In this document: piece by piece, positions 5,973 to 10,963 of the stretch
Layout: the number at the start of each line of letters is the position of its first letter
Numbering within the stretch: the stretch's first letter is position 1
DNA from: a virus
Direction: 5' to 3' (one strand)
Virus record (IMG/VR): IMGVR_UViG_3300020200_000090
Span: 1-33,947 of that record
DNA: 33,947 nucleotides
Position numbers and translations under genes: made by a program
The notes under the pieces: generated by a model
Seen by the model: the letters and a program-made list of their open reading frames with translations, nothing else
Database searches by the model: none
Told to the model about the DNA's origin: nothing

Positions 5973-6362
5973 TAATTGCTTTTCAACAGCGCAACGAAAC
6001 AAGTAATTCATAGCTAACATTTTTATTTGCTCTCGTTCTACTACTCTCGCCCCGTCGAGCGACCAGCTAAATGTAGAATAGGGTTCTGGATAGAATCGGA
6101 TCTGACAATAGCCCGCACTTCTATCTGAGATAAGTTTACCATTGGTTTGTTTAAGAAGACGTTTTAACTTAAATGAATGCTTATTCAAATCATGTCGAAG
6201 TTTGTTGTGCGCTTCGAATTCACGTTTTAATTTGTTAATTATTTCAATAGGTTTTCTATTATCAACTGCATACATAAGTTTATAACGCAATGAGCTACGT
6301 TTGCGAGCCCATTCGTTTCTAGCATTAACTATGAAGCAGATCTCTTCATATACAGAGTTCAT
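5958..6362 (-). CDS. Hypothetical basic coiled-coil protein (134 aa)
   Basis: Starts MNSVYEEICFIVNARNEWAR after an AGAGG site. The first 85 residues are a strongly basic helix (KRSSLRYKLMYAVDNRKP, INKLKREFEAHNKLRHDL) likely to form a coiled coil. A short strand-rich segment (GYCQIRFYPEPYSTFSWS) and a final helix follow. It looks like a small nucleic-acid- or virion-associated protein but matches nothing I recognise. The TATCCGAATCTATTT element lies about 23-37 bases upstream. Confidence 0.75.
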   Translation of the reverse strand: MNSVYEEICFIVNARNEWARKRSSLRYKLMYAVDNRKPIEIINKLKREFEAHNKLRHDLNKHSFKLKRLLKQTNGKLISDRSAGYCQIRFYPEPYSTFSWSLDGARVVEREQIKMLAMNYLFRCAVEKQLNSNL

Positions 6363-6384
6363 AAAACCTCTGACCTACACGTTG

Positions 6385-6399
6385 AAATAGATTCGGATA
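6385..6399 (-). promoter_or_regulatory. CCGAT-type promoter element (copy e)
   Basis: Minus-strand TATCCGAATCTATTT, about 23-37 bases before the ATG at 6362 and just after the stop of the small frame at 6405. Confidence 0.5.
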
Positions 6400-6404
6400 A
6401 TACT

Positions 6405-6545
6405 TTATTTTATAAAATCCTCAACATCTACAAAGGATAGGTTTACTTTACTGTTTTTTATAACTACTAATCTCATCAACACCCAAGTTAGGTGTATTCT
6501 AGTTGTAGTTCTATTGTTCCACTCTATTGGTCTAAAGTAACTCAT
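6405..6545 (-). CDS. Possible small protein (46 aa)
   Basis: The frame begins MSYFRPIEWNNRTTTRIHLT and ends SFVDVEDFIK. Its composition is protein-like and it fills an otherwise empty gap in the minus-strand operon. No good ribosome site precedes the ATG, although a CTTCGAATACATGATT stretch resembling the promoter element lies immediately upstream. Low confidence. Confidence 0.35.
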   Translation of the reverse strand: MSYFRPIEWNNRTTTRIHLTWVLMRLVVIKNSKVNLSFVDVEDFIK

Positions 6546-6583
6546 TTAATCATGTATTCGAAGTTGGGATTGATCAACGTGGT

Positions 6584-6805
6584 TCATAAATCACATACCT
6601 CTTCTAAAGTCATCTCTTCTGTCGTGACTAATTCTAGTTCGTCTATTGCATAGAAGTGAGAATAGCTTTTTGCATGGGCATCTGCTGCCTGGGCGTCAGT
6701 TGCATTTATCAGTCTTTGCATATCTTTTTCCGCCTGAGCGCGAACGGTATAGACCTTATCCACGGCGATTTCGACGTCATTAAATACTATGATATAGACT
6801 TTCAT
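6584..6805 (-). CDS. Small phage protein (73 aa)
   Basis: I place the start at the ATG at 6805 (MKVYIIVFNDVEIAVDKVYT), which follows AAGGAAG, rather than at an upstream TTG/GTG-type start. Strand-helix-strand layout: a first beta strand (KVYIIVFNDVEI), a helix starting RAQAEKDMQRLINATDAQAA, then a second strand (SHFYAIDELELV) and an acidic tail. This is a common shape for small phage accessory proteins that begin 'M-VY-V'. No function known. Its DNA is GC-richer than the genes to its left. Confidence 0.7.
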   Translation of the reverse strand: MKVYIIVFNDVEIAVDKVYTVRAQAEKDMQRLINATDAQAADAHAKSYSHFYAIDELELVTTEEMTLEEVCDL

Positions 6806-6881
6806 CTGTCTTCCTTGAGACGACCTGAGTCCGCGCCGACACTGTTCACACAATGAAGAAAAAAACTATGAAGCATGTTGT

Positions 6882-7085
6882 TCATTCAGAGCTCCAAAAG
6901 AACTTGGAGATGCTCTGCAGCATCCCCATCTTCAAGGCTTCGGCTTTCTCTATCGCTACCAACAAAGCTCTGCTGGCTGCTTTGAGGGAGTCTATGTCCT
7001 TGTAATCAGAGGAACTTAGTAAGTTTTCAGCTTCCCATATCAAGGTTCTAATAGTTTCTATTTCGTCTGAATTGTTAGGTTTCAC
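6882..7085 (-). CDS. Small helical protein (67 aa, GTG start)
   Basis: The start is a GTG at 7085 preceded by AAAGGAGAT at good spacing. The protein reads MKPNNSDEIETIRTLIWEAE, a helical hairpin (DSLKAASRALLVAIEKAEAL) and a short aromatic tail (FFWSSE). Its promoter is not evident: no CCGAT element lies within 100 bases. Function unknown. Confidence 0.65.
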   Translation of the reverse strand: MKPNNSDEIETIRTLIWEAENLLSSSDYKDIDSLKAASRALLVAIEKAEALKMGMLQSISKFFWSSE

Positions 7086-7228
7086 ACCTTATCTCCTTTA
7101 AACTCACCACAAGCGCATCCTCAAAAAAAAACGCGTTTGCAACTCAAAATATGATTACGAATAGACGGTACTCTCCAAAAAACAGTTACACACCAAACCA
7201 AAGAACCACAATTGAAATCAACGGAGTA

Positions 7229-7474
7229 TTAAACGGGGTTGTCTTCTAGCAAGAACTCAATCAATCCATTGAGCTGTCTCTCATTAAGACGGCCAATGAT
7301 TGAAGTCCGATAGTCATCTGCATCATAAGAGCAACCGTAAGTGTATTCGATCACACCCAGTTCCAAAAGCATCTCTAAGCCCTTCTCGCCAGGGAATCTA
7401 GCACTAAACATTCTATCAACCATACGAGCAACAGGAGTAAGCTCACGATCACCAGAGACCATAAGTACTGTCAT
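7229..7474 (-). CDS. Hypothetical protein (81 aa)
   Basis: I choose the ATG at 7474 (MTVLMVSGDRELTPVARMVD) because GGAGGTG sits 4 bases upstream; the TTG 12 bases earlier lies inside that site. The protein is a compact mixed alpha/beta chain with motifs RFPGEKGLEMLLELGVIE and a final helix (NERQLNGLIEFLLED). It follows the 61-residue gene after 12 bases and is surely co-transcribed with it. Function unknown. Confidence 0.7.
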   Translation of the reverse strand: MTVLMVSGDRELTPVARMVDRMFSARFPGEKGLEMLLELGVIEYTYGCSYDADDYRTSIIGRLNERQLNGLIEFLLEDNPV

Positions 7475-7486
7475 ACCCACCTCCAA

Positions 7487-7672
7487 TCATCTACGTAGTT
7501 TAATAATTGGATGACCTTCGTCTGTTACGTCAGATGTAGCGTCTGACAACTCAAGATCTACACAGCCAGCACCAAAGTATTCATCTTGCTCTAGATCAAG
7601 AATGGTTACATGATTGTTTAACTGATTTTCACTTAAAAGACTAAGGGCTTCTAGCAGTTCTTTATAGGTCAT
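7487..7672 (-). CDS. Small hypothetical protein (61 aa)
   Basis: The ATG at 7672 (MTYKELLEALSLLSENQLNN) follows GGAGGTG and is preferred to the open frame extending up to 7795, which crosses the promoter-like element. The sequence HVTILDLEQDEYFGAG, CVDLELSDAT and PIIKLRR suggests a small beta sandwich. The N-terminal 'MTYKELLE-L--L--EQL' pattern is common in small phage proteins of unknown function. A CCATCCGATTCTCTA element lies 21-34 bases upstream. Confidence 0.75.
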   Translation of the reverse strand: MTYKELLEALSLLSENQLNNHVTILDLEQDEYFGAGCVDLELSDATSDVTDEGHPIIKLRR

Positions 7673-7692
7673 AGTGACACCTCCATCTATGG

Positions 7693-7706
7693 ATGTAGAG
7701 AATCGG
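7693..7706 (-). promoter_or_regulatory. CCGAT-type promoter element (copy f)
   Basis: Minus-strand ATCCGATTCTCTAC, 21-34 bases before the ATG at 7672. It supports the shorter start of that gene. Confidence 0.55.
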
Positions 7707-7820
7707 ATGGAACGCTTCGCTGTCCCAGATTGCCCCAGTGAAAATGGGATAAAATGAGTTAAAAGTGGGTGGGTGGTGGCCGCGCACTCTCTCACTCAAC
7801 TTTCCACTTAAATTTTATTA

Positions 7821-7838
7821 GTGCACTTCCATGTGCAC
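7821..7838 (-). terminator. Hairpin downstream of the paralogue gene at 7848
   Basis: GTGCAC-TTCCAT-GTGCAC forms a 6-bp stem with a 6-base loop, 10 bases beyond the stop codon of the minus-strand gene. The following minus-strand bases are AT-rich (TAATAAAATTT) but lack a continuous T-run. Weak terminator at best. Confidence 0.4.
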
Positions 7839-7847
7839 CTATCTCAC

Positions 7848-8339
7848 TCAGAGCAAGTCTCTTAGGTGCTCTGGGATTTTACTAAGATCCACTTCGATTT
7901 TGCTTTGTGGCTTGATCTCGCTGAGACGCTGCGCAATTGCTTCATCGACCTTGGCAACTGCTTCAGGCTGGGCATTGCGCTCGATGAGAGCCTTGCGCAG
8001 TAGCTTTAGCTCTTTCAGCTGTGGATCACTTGAACCCTGGCGAACACCCGGGTTTTTGGGTGCATACTTTGTTCCACCATTGAGCTCGGTCGACTTGCGG
8101 AACCAGTTGTTCACCATACCTACTACGTAGGTACGGACCTTAGATGGTGAGTCGTACTTGATTCGAGCACCTGGACTAAAATCAGTCCCATGCTCGAGGA
8201 TCGACTGGGTCACTAGATCGACCACCTGCTTAGTCTGATCCTTGGTGATGTACTCCAAGACTGGAGTACCGGGTTTGAACGACTCACCGAGAACTTCTTG
8301 AGTAGCTGCAACAACTGACGCTGACTGTGACATAGTCAT
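7848..8339 (-). CDS. Three-paralogue family protein, GC-richer copy 1
   Basis: 163 residues, starting MTMSQSASVVAATQEVLGES after GGAGGTG. Layout: a short Ser-rich start, GESFKPGTPVLEYI, a helical region (KQVVDLVTQSILEHG), then the conserved core VRTYVVGMVNNWFRKS, LNGGTKYAPKNPG and SSDPQLKELKLLRKALIERN, and the C-terminal PEHLRDLL. It is very similar to the protein at 9094-9588 along its whole length and more distantly to that at 1135-1653. Strong ribosome site and own promoter element suggest high expression. I cannot assign a function. Conserved Trp, Tyr and basic residues in the core could mark a nucleic-acid or capsid-binding surface (inference). Confidence 0.85.
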   Translation of the reverse strand: MTMSQSASVVAATQEVLGESFKPGTPVLEYITKDQTKQVVDLVTQSILEHGTDFSPGARIKYDSPSKVRTYVVGMVNNWFRKSTELNGGTKYAPKNPGVRQGSSDPQLKELKLLRKALIERNAQPEAVAKVDEAIAQRLSEIKPQSKIEVDLSKIPEHLRDLL

Positions 8340-8376
8340 AAAACACCTCCAATAGTTGAGCTCAGGCCCAACATAT

Positions 8377-8392
8377 ATATAAAGGATCGGGA
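8377..8392 (-). promoter_or_regulatory. CCGAT-type promoter element, variant (copy g)
   Basis: Minus-strand TCCCGATCCTTTATAT, about 38-53 bases before the ATG at 8339. A 6-bp hairpin (CTGGGA/TCCCAG, 8397-8411) lies just upstream of it. Confidence 0.45.
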
Positions 8393-8437
8393 GAGACTGG
8401 GACCGTCCCAGCGTTCGCAGTGCTTCGGGTGCCGCTA

Positions 8438-8833
8438 CTACCGTTGGCCCGCGAACAATATATTATAGAGTCGGTTGACGGCGTAGCGGTGTCGGAGCTG
8501 TTGGCTCCGACTGGGGGAGCTAGCGAGGACTAAGTCCTCGCTTTCCCCTGGTGTTCTCACTATGCTCTCGGCTCGCCAGCGGACTGGAGAGCCGTCGTGT
8601 GGCTTGTGCCAGTTGGCCGTGTATTCCACGGTCTCGAACTCGTCTTCGAGTTCGACCAAGTTCGAGAGCATTTGGAGATGCTCTGCGAGTTCTGGATCGT
8701 GGTTGCCAACTAGTTCGTCGCTATCTTGGTACCTGAAGGCGCCGCCATCGATGGCGTAGTACTCGGTGTACTCGCTGTCTGTGATGTCAGTGATGAATGC
8801 ATTTACCGCGCCTTCGAGTCTTACATTGTACAT
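8438..8833 (-). CDS. Acidic hypothetical protein (131 aa), GC-rich
   Basis: Starts MYNVRLEGAVNAFITDITDS after GAGGTGA. Strand-rich N-terminal half (EYTEYYAIDGGAFRYQDS, DEFETVEYTANWHKPHDG), an acidic helix, and a C-terminal tail SRSQQLRHRYAVNRLYNILF. The tail is encoded by DNA that forms two strong hairpins (stems at 8491-8498/8504-8511 and 8522-8530/8534-8542). The last approximately 80 coding bases are repeated imperfectly upstream of the gene at 8891-8971. Composition is markedly GC-richer than the tail genes. Function unknown. Confidence 0.75.
   Translation of the reverse strand: MYNVRLEGAVNAFITDITDSEYTEYYAIDGGAFRYQDSDELVGNHDPELAEHLQMLSNLVELEDEFETVEYTANWHKPHDGSPVRWRAESIVRTPGESEDLVLASSPSRSQQLRHRYAVNRLYNILFAGQR
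8458..8540. repeat. Imperfect direct repeat, copy 1 (3' end of gene)
   Basis: About 80 bases matching 8891-8971. The best part is TATTATAGAGTCG-TTGACGGCGTAGC-GTGTCGGAGC with only single differences over about 42 bases, then a diverged middle and a shared AAGTCCT end. This copy is coding for the C-terminus of the 131-residue protein and contains a promoter-like CCGACTCTATAATA. Confidence 0.75.
8461..8474 (-). promoter_or_regulatory. CCGAT-type promoter element inside coding sequence (copy h)
   Basis: Minus-strand CCGACTCTATAATA within the last codons of the 131-residue gene, about 122 bases ahead of the paralogue gene start at 8339. It may be a promoter for that gene, or only the coding version of the repeated segment. 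Confidence 0.35.
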
Positions 8834-8843
8834 AAGTCACCTC

Positions 8844-8893
8844 ATTGTTAATATATAAGCTATATTTAATTATATAGCTTATTATTAACAATA
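8844..8893 (-). promoter_or_regulatory. Long AT-rich hairpin in the leader of the 131-residue gene
   Basis: ATTGTTAATATATAAGCTATAT and its near-perfect inverse at about 8870-8893 form a stem of roughly 21 bp with one bulge and a short AT loop. It lies between the CCGACTCTATAATAT element and the ribosome site. An RNA of this leader would fold strongly right before GAGGTGA, so it may protect the mRNA or limit translation. Confidence 0.6.
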
Positions 8894-8971
8894 TATTATA
8901 GAGTCGATTGACGGCGTAGCAGTGTCGGAGCATTCAGCGCCGACTGATTCTCTCTAGAACGAAGTCCTTTA
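8891..8971. repeat. Imperfect direct repeat, copy 2
   Basis: Matches 8458-8540. It covers the promoter-like element of the 131-residue gene and the 3' end of the 32-residue membrane peptide gene. After that peptide's TGA the frame continues MLRHCYAVNRLYNIL, equivalent to LRHRYAVNRLYNIL in the other copy, so this is a leftover of a duplicated gene end. Confidence 0.7.
8894..8907 (-). promoter_or_regulatory. CCGAT-type promoter element (copy i)
   Basis: Minus-strand TCGACTCTATAATA, upstream of the leader hairpin and the ATG at 8833. Confidence 0.5.
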
Positions 8972-9032
8972 TTACATCGGAGATAGTTAGTAAGATATAT
9001 CCGAACACGAAGATAATAAGTAAACTAGTCAT
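8934..9032 (-). CDS. 32-residue membrane peptide
   Basis: Starts MTSLLIIFVFGYILLTIS after a perfect AGGAGG site 8 bases upstream. One transmembrane helix is followed by a charged tail (DVIKDFVLERISRR). The ribosome site is the best of any small frame here, so I take it as a real gene. Its last codons lie in the repeated segment shared with the 131-residue gene. Role unknown. Phage peptides of this type include holin regulators, membrane-disturbing toxins and superinfection factors. Confidence 0.65.
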   Translation of the reverse strand: MTSLLIIFVFGYILLTISDVIKDFVLERISRR

Positions 9033-9058
9033 GATCGTATCCTCCTAGTTTAGGGAAA

Positions 9059-9082
9059 GGTTGGGCTCAGAAGAGCCCAACC
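9059..9082 (-). terminator. Hairpin terminator after the paralogue gene at 9094
   Basis: GGTTGGGCTC and GAGCCCAACC form a perfect 10-bp stem with an AGAA/TTCT tetraloop, 11 bases past the stop codon. On the minus strand it is followed by TTTCCC, a short T-run. It separates this gene from the membrane peptide gene that follows. Confidence 0.6.
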
Positions 9083-9093
9083 GGAACGGAACC

Positions 9094-9588
9094 TCAGACG
9101 AGGTCCCGGAGGTGATCTGGGATCAGATCCAGATTCACTTCGACCTTCTTGGCTGCGGGTTGGATCTCGGAGATTCGCTGGTCGATCGCTTCCTGCACCT
9201 TGGCCAGAGCATCTGGTGCTGCGTTCCGCTCGGTCAAGGCCTTCATCAGGAGCTTGAGCTCCTTGAGCTGGGGGTCGGTCGAACCTTGGCGAGATCCTGG
9301 GTTCTTGATCTCGTACTTGGTTCCACCGTTCAACTCCTTGCCTTTGCGGAACCAGTTGTTGACCATACCAACCACGTAGCTTCTCAGCTTCTTGGGATCG
9401 GCGAACTTCTCACGAGCCTGAGCGGAGAGATCGGTCTCGAACTCTTGGATCGACTGAGTCACAAGGTCAACAACCGAGGCAGTCTCGTCCTTCGAGATGT
9501 ACTCGAGGATCGGAGCACCTGGACGGAAGGATTCACCGAGAACTTGCTTGGTATAGAACACTACTGATTCGGATTGTGACATAACCAT
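9094..9588 (-). CDS. Three-paralogue family protein, GC-richer copy 2
   Basis: 164 residues, starting MVMSQSESVVFYTKQVLGES after AGGAGGTG, an exceptionally strong ribosome site. Layout is as in the 7848 copy: GESFRPGAPILEYI, a helical segment, the core LRSYVVGMVNNWFRKG with LNGGTKYEIKNPGSRQGS, then DPQLKELKLLMKALTERN and the end PDHLRDLV. Conservation against copy 1 is high at protein level, with many silent base differences, so both are under selection. It sits at the end of a leader crowded with CCGAT-type elements and has its own terminator, which suggests abundant expression as a single unit. Function unknown. Confidence 0.85.
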   Translation of the reverse strand: MVMSQSESVVFYTKQVLGESFRPGAPILEYISKDETASVVDLVTQSIQEFETDLSAQAREKFADPKKLRSYVVGMVNNWFRKGKELNGGTKYEIKNPGSRQGSTDPQLKELKLLMKALTERNAAPDALAKVQEAIDQRISEIQPAAKKVEVNLDLIPDHLRDLV

Positions 9589-9612
9589 ATAACACCTCCT
9601 GGTTGAACAAAC

Positions 9613-9628
9613 AGATAGAGTATCGGAT
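9613..9628 (-). promoter_or_regulatory. CCGAT-type promoter element (copy j)
   Basis: Minus-strand ATCCGATACTCTATCT, 25-40 bases before the ATG at 9588. It is the element nearest to the paralogue gene. Confidence 0.55.
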
Positions 9629-9671
9629 CAAACGCCGTACACTATCGATAACAGAATCGTAAGACAAAGAT

Positions 9672-9686
9672 AGAATAGTATCGGAA
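9672..9686 (-). promoter_or_regulatory. CCGAT-type promoter element (copy k)
   Basis: Minus-strand TTCCGATACTATTCT. A weaker relative, ACGATTCTGTTAT, lies just downstream at about 9648-9660. Confidence 0.5.
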
Positions 9687-9732
9687 TCTCCACATTCACC
9701 TCCAGTTTCGGGTGGGTGCTTTCCATAATACT

Positions 9733-9746
9733 TTATAGAATCGGAT
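9733..9746 (-). promoter_or_regulatory. CCGAT-type promoter element (copy l)
   Basis: Minus-strand ATCCGATTCTATAA followed by AG; the closest copy to the consensus. Confidence 0.6.
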
Positions 9747-9778
9747 ACCCGGTAGCCTTTCCTTTTTAGGGGACCTCT

Positions 9779-9794
9779 TATTATAGTATCGGTA
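9779..9794 (-). promoter_or_regulatory. CCGAT-type promoter element (copy m)
   Basis: Minus-strand TACCGATACTATAATA followed by AGAGG. The rightmost copy of the cluster. Confidence 0.55.
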
Positions 9795-10009
9795 CCGCGG
9801 CGCAAATAATCCCTAGCTGGGGCATTGCAAATACAAGGGCCCGGGCCCTCAATACAGAAACAGGCCCGGTAGCTTGTAGAAAAAAGTCAGGTACCAGTAC
9901 TTGATTTGCACACAATAGTATAGTGTGATTTATAGAGCGTGCATTTTAAAAACACATTGTATATTCATACAATTAATCAGTTTTGCTTATTCTATACTTC
10001 CTGTAACCT

Positions 10010-10069
10010 ACAACTGCCACCACATAGGGTGCATATAGTCGCCACAACTGCCACCATATAGGGTGCACA
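10010..10069. repeat. Tandem direct repeat, 34-base period
   Basis: ACAACTGCCACCACATAGGG-TGCATA at 10010-10035 recurs as ACAACTGCCACCATATAGGG-TGCACA at 10044-10069. The 26-base units differ at two positions and are separated by 8 bases. Spaced near three helical turns, they could be protein-binding sites. Confidence 0.75.
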
Positions 10070-10183
10070 TTCTCCTATTCCCTTGTCAAAGATCCACTCC
10101 TATTATACCCGCCCAGGGCCTGCGCGGACGCCCACTACATCGTTGACATCATTGAAATAAGTGAGAAAGTTATAGTTAAATTA

Positions 10184-10248
10184 CGTCGTTTACTTCGCTG
10201 ATATAAAGCGCGATATCGCGCTAGGATCTTCAGCGAATAGACTCGACG
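10184..10248. repeat. Nested three-tier inverted repeat around a perfect palindrome
   Basis: Centre: AGCGCGATATCGCGCT (10207-10222), a perfect 16-base palindrome. Next tier: TTCGCTGA (10194-10201) with TCAGCGAA (10230-10237). Outer tier: CGTCG (10184-10188) with CGACG (10244-10248). The gaps are nearly symmetrical (5/7 and 5/6 bases). It could fold as a cruciform in DNA or as a long interrupted hairpin in RNA. It is unlike any terminator here, having no T-run. Confidence 0.75.
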
Positions 10249-10426
10249 AGGATAGGTGGTGCTTTAGTTGTAGGTTAGGCGCGGCATCATAGGTGCAGTG
10301 GATTACAGGCGCTGGCATAAGGCATGATTGATAAAAAATATGGGTTGATTTAAAATTAGTGAAAGTTAAGTGTGTGCACTTAAAAAAGCATAGTGTTTTC
10401 ATGGGGTTCTAAAAAAACTTAAAAAA

Positions 10427-10963
10427 TCAAGAAAGAAACAATCTTCGTTCAGCTTCTCTACGACGAGTTAAACCAGCCATAACTTGACCACGGGACTTGT
10501 TGTATTTTAAAAACTCTTCTGCGGCAAGAACAAAGTTACGTTGATTAACGAGCTTAAGAAGAGTCGATTGCTTTAGATTACCAGCACCGACGTTGTAGGT
10601 AAACGAAACTAGAGCGGCAAATTGATTGTCATTGACTTCTACTTTTAGAAGCTTGCTTACTTGATCGCAAAAGCTTTGAAGATGATGGACGAGTGCTTGC
10701 TCAGCTTGCTCCTGTGTCCATACTGTCTTTGGACCAATTGGTGAGTGTTTTCCGTCTACCAGCGGAGAGAATTGATCAAGACCAGTTGCACCGTAGCCAA
10801 TTGTCCAAGGATCACCTGGAAGAGATTTCCAACCTTCTTTTCTGGCGTTTTGTGTTTTTAACAACTCTTTACCTAGAGGAGAGGCAGGATCGGCATATGC
10901 CTTTAACTTACAACCTTCGAAAGATTTTATTAGGTCAACACCATCTTTGTTTATCTTTTTCAT
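10427..10963 (-). CDS. Lysozyme-only product from an internal start (alternative)
   Basis: The ATG at codon 86 (MKKINKDGVDLIKSFEG) is preceded by GGAGAAG at about 6 bases, a better ribosome site than that of the long form. The 178-residue product is close to T4 lysozyme in size (164) and starts right at the family's normal N-terminus, with catalytic residues at 16, 25 and 54. Either the Cys-rich domain and the lysozyme were fused and the old start still works, or both forms are made. Confidence 0.6.
   Translation of the reverse strand: MKKINKDGVDLIKSFEGCKLKAYADPASPLGKELLKTQNARKEGWKSLPGDPWTIGYGATGLDQFSPLVDGKHSPIGPKTVWTQEQAEQALVHHLQSFCDQVSKLLKVEVNDNQFAALVSFTYNVGAGNLKQSTLLKLVNQRNFVLAAEEFLKYNKSRGQVMAGLTRRREAERRLFLS

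Larger units (their letters stand above)
9589..10426. other. Long region without convincing genes: promoter cluster and structured DNA
   Basis: About 840 bases. The left part (9613-9794) holds the dense CCGAT-type elements listed separately. The middle (9837-10069) has a 12-base perfect palindrome GGGCCCGGGCCC (9837-9848), an inverted repeat CACAC...GTGTG near 9911 and a tandem repeat at 10010-10069. The right part (10184-10248) holds a nested inverted repeat. Open frames here (for example 10190-10402 minus, 9533-9805 minus) have poor starts and unusual composition. I see no tRNA. Confidence 0.6.

Noticed and set aside
7114-7249. Short plus-strand frame starting MITNRRYSPKNS
   Set aside because: Protein-like, but no ribosome site, isolated on the opposite strand, and overlapping the end of the 7229 gene.
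9533-9805. Minus-strand frame of 90 codons upstream of the paralogue gene
   Set aside because: It overlaps the start of the 9094 gene and crosses four promoter-like elements; no good start.
9830-9900. Possible tRNA around GC-rich palindromes
   Set aside because: No T-loop GGTTCNANTCC, no acceptor stem closing the region and no cloverleaf could be drawn.
10000-10075. CRISPR array
   Set aside because: Only two repeat units with an 8-base gap; no spacers of usual length and no cas genes.
10190-10402. Minus-strand frame of 70 codons in the gene-free region
   Set aside because: No ribosome site, odd composition (His, Cys, Ser-rich), and it runs through the nested inverted repeat.
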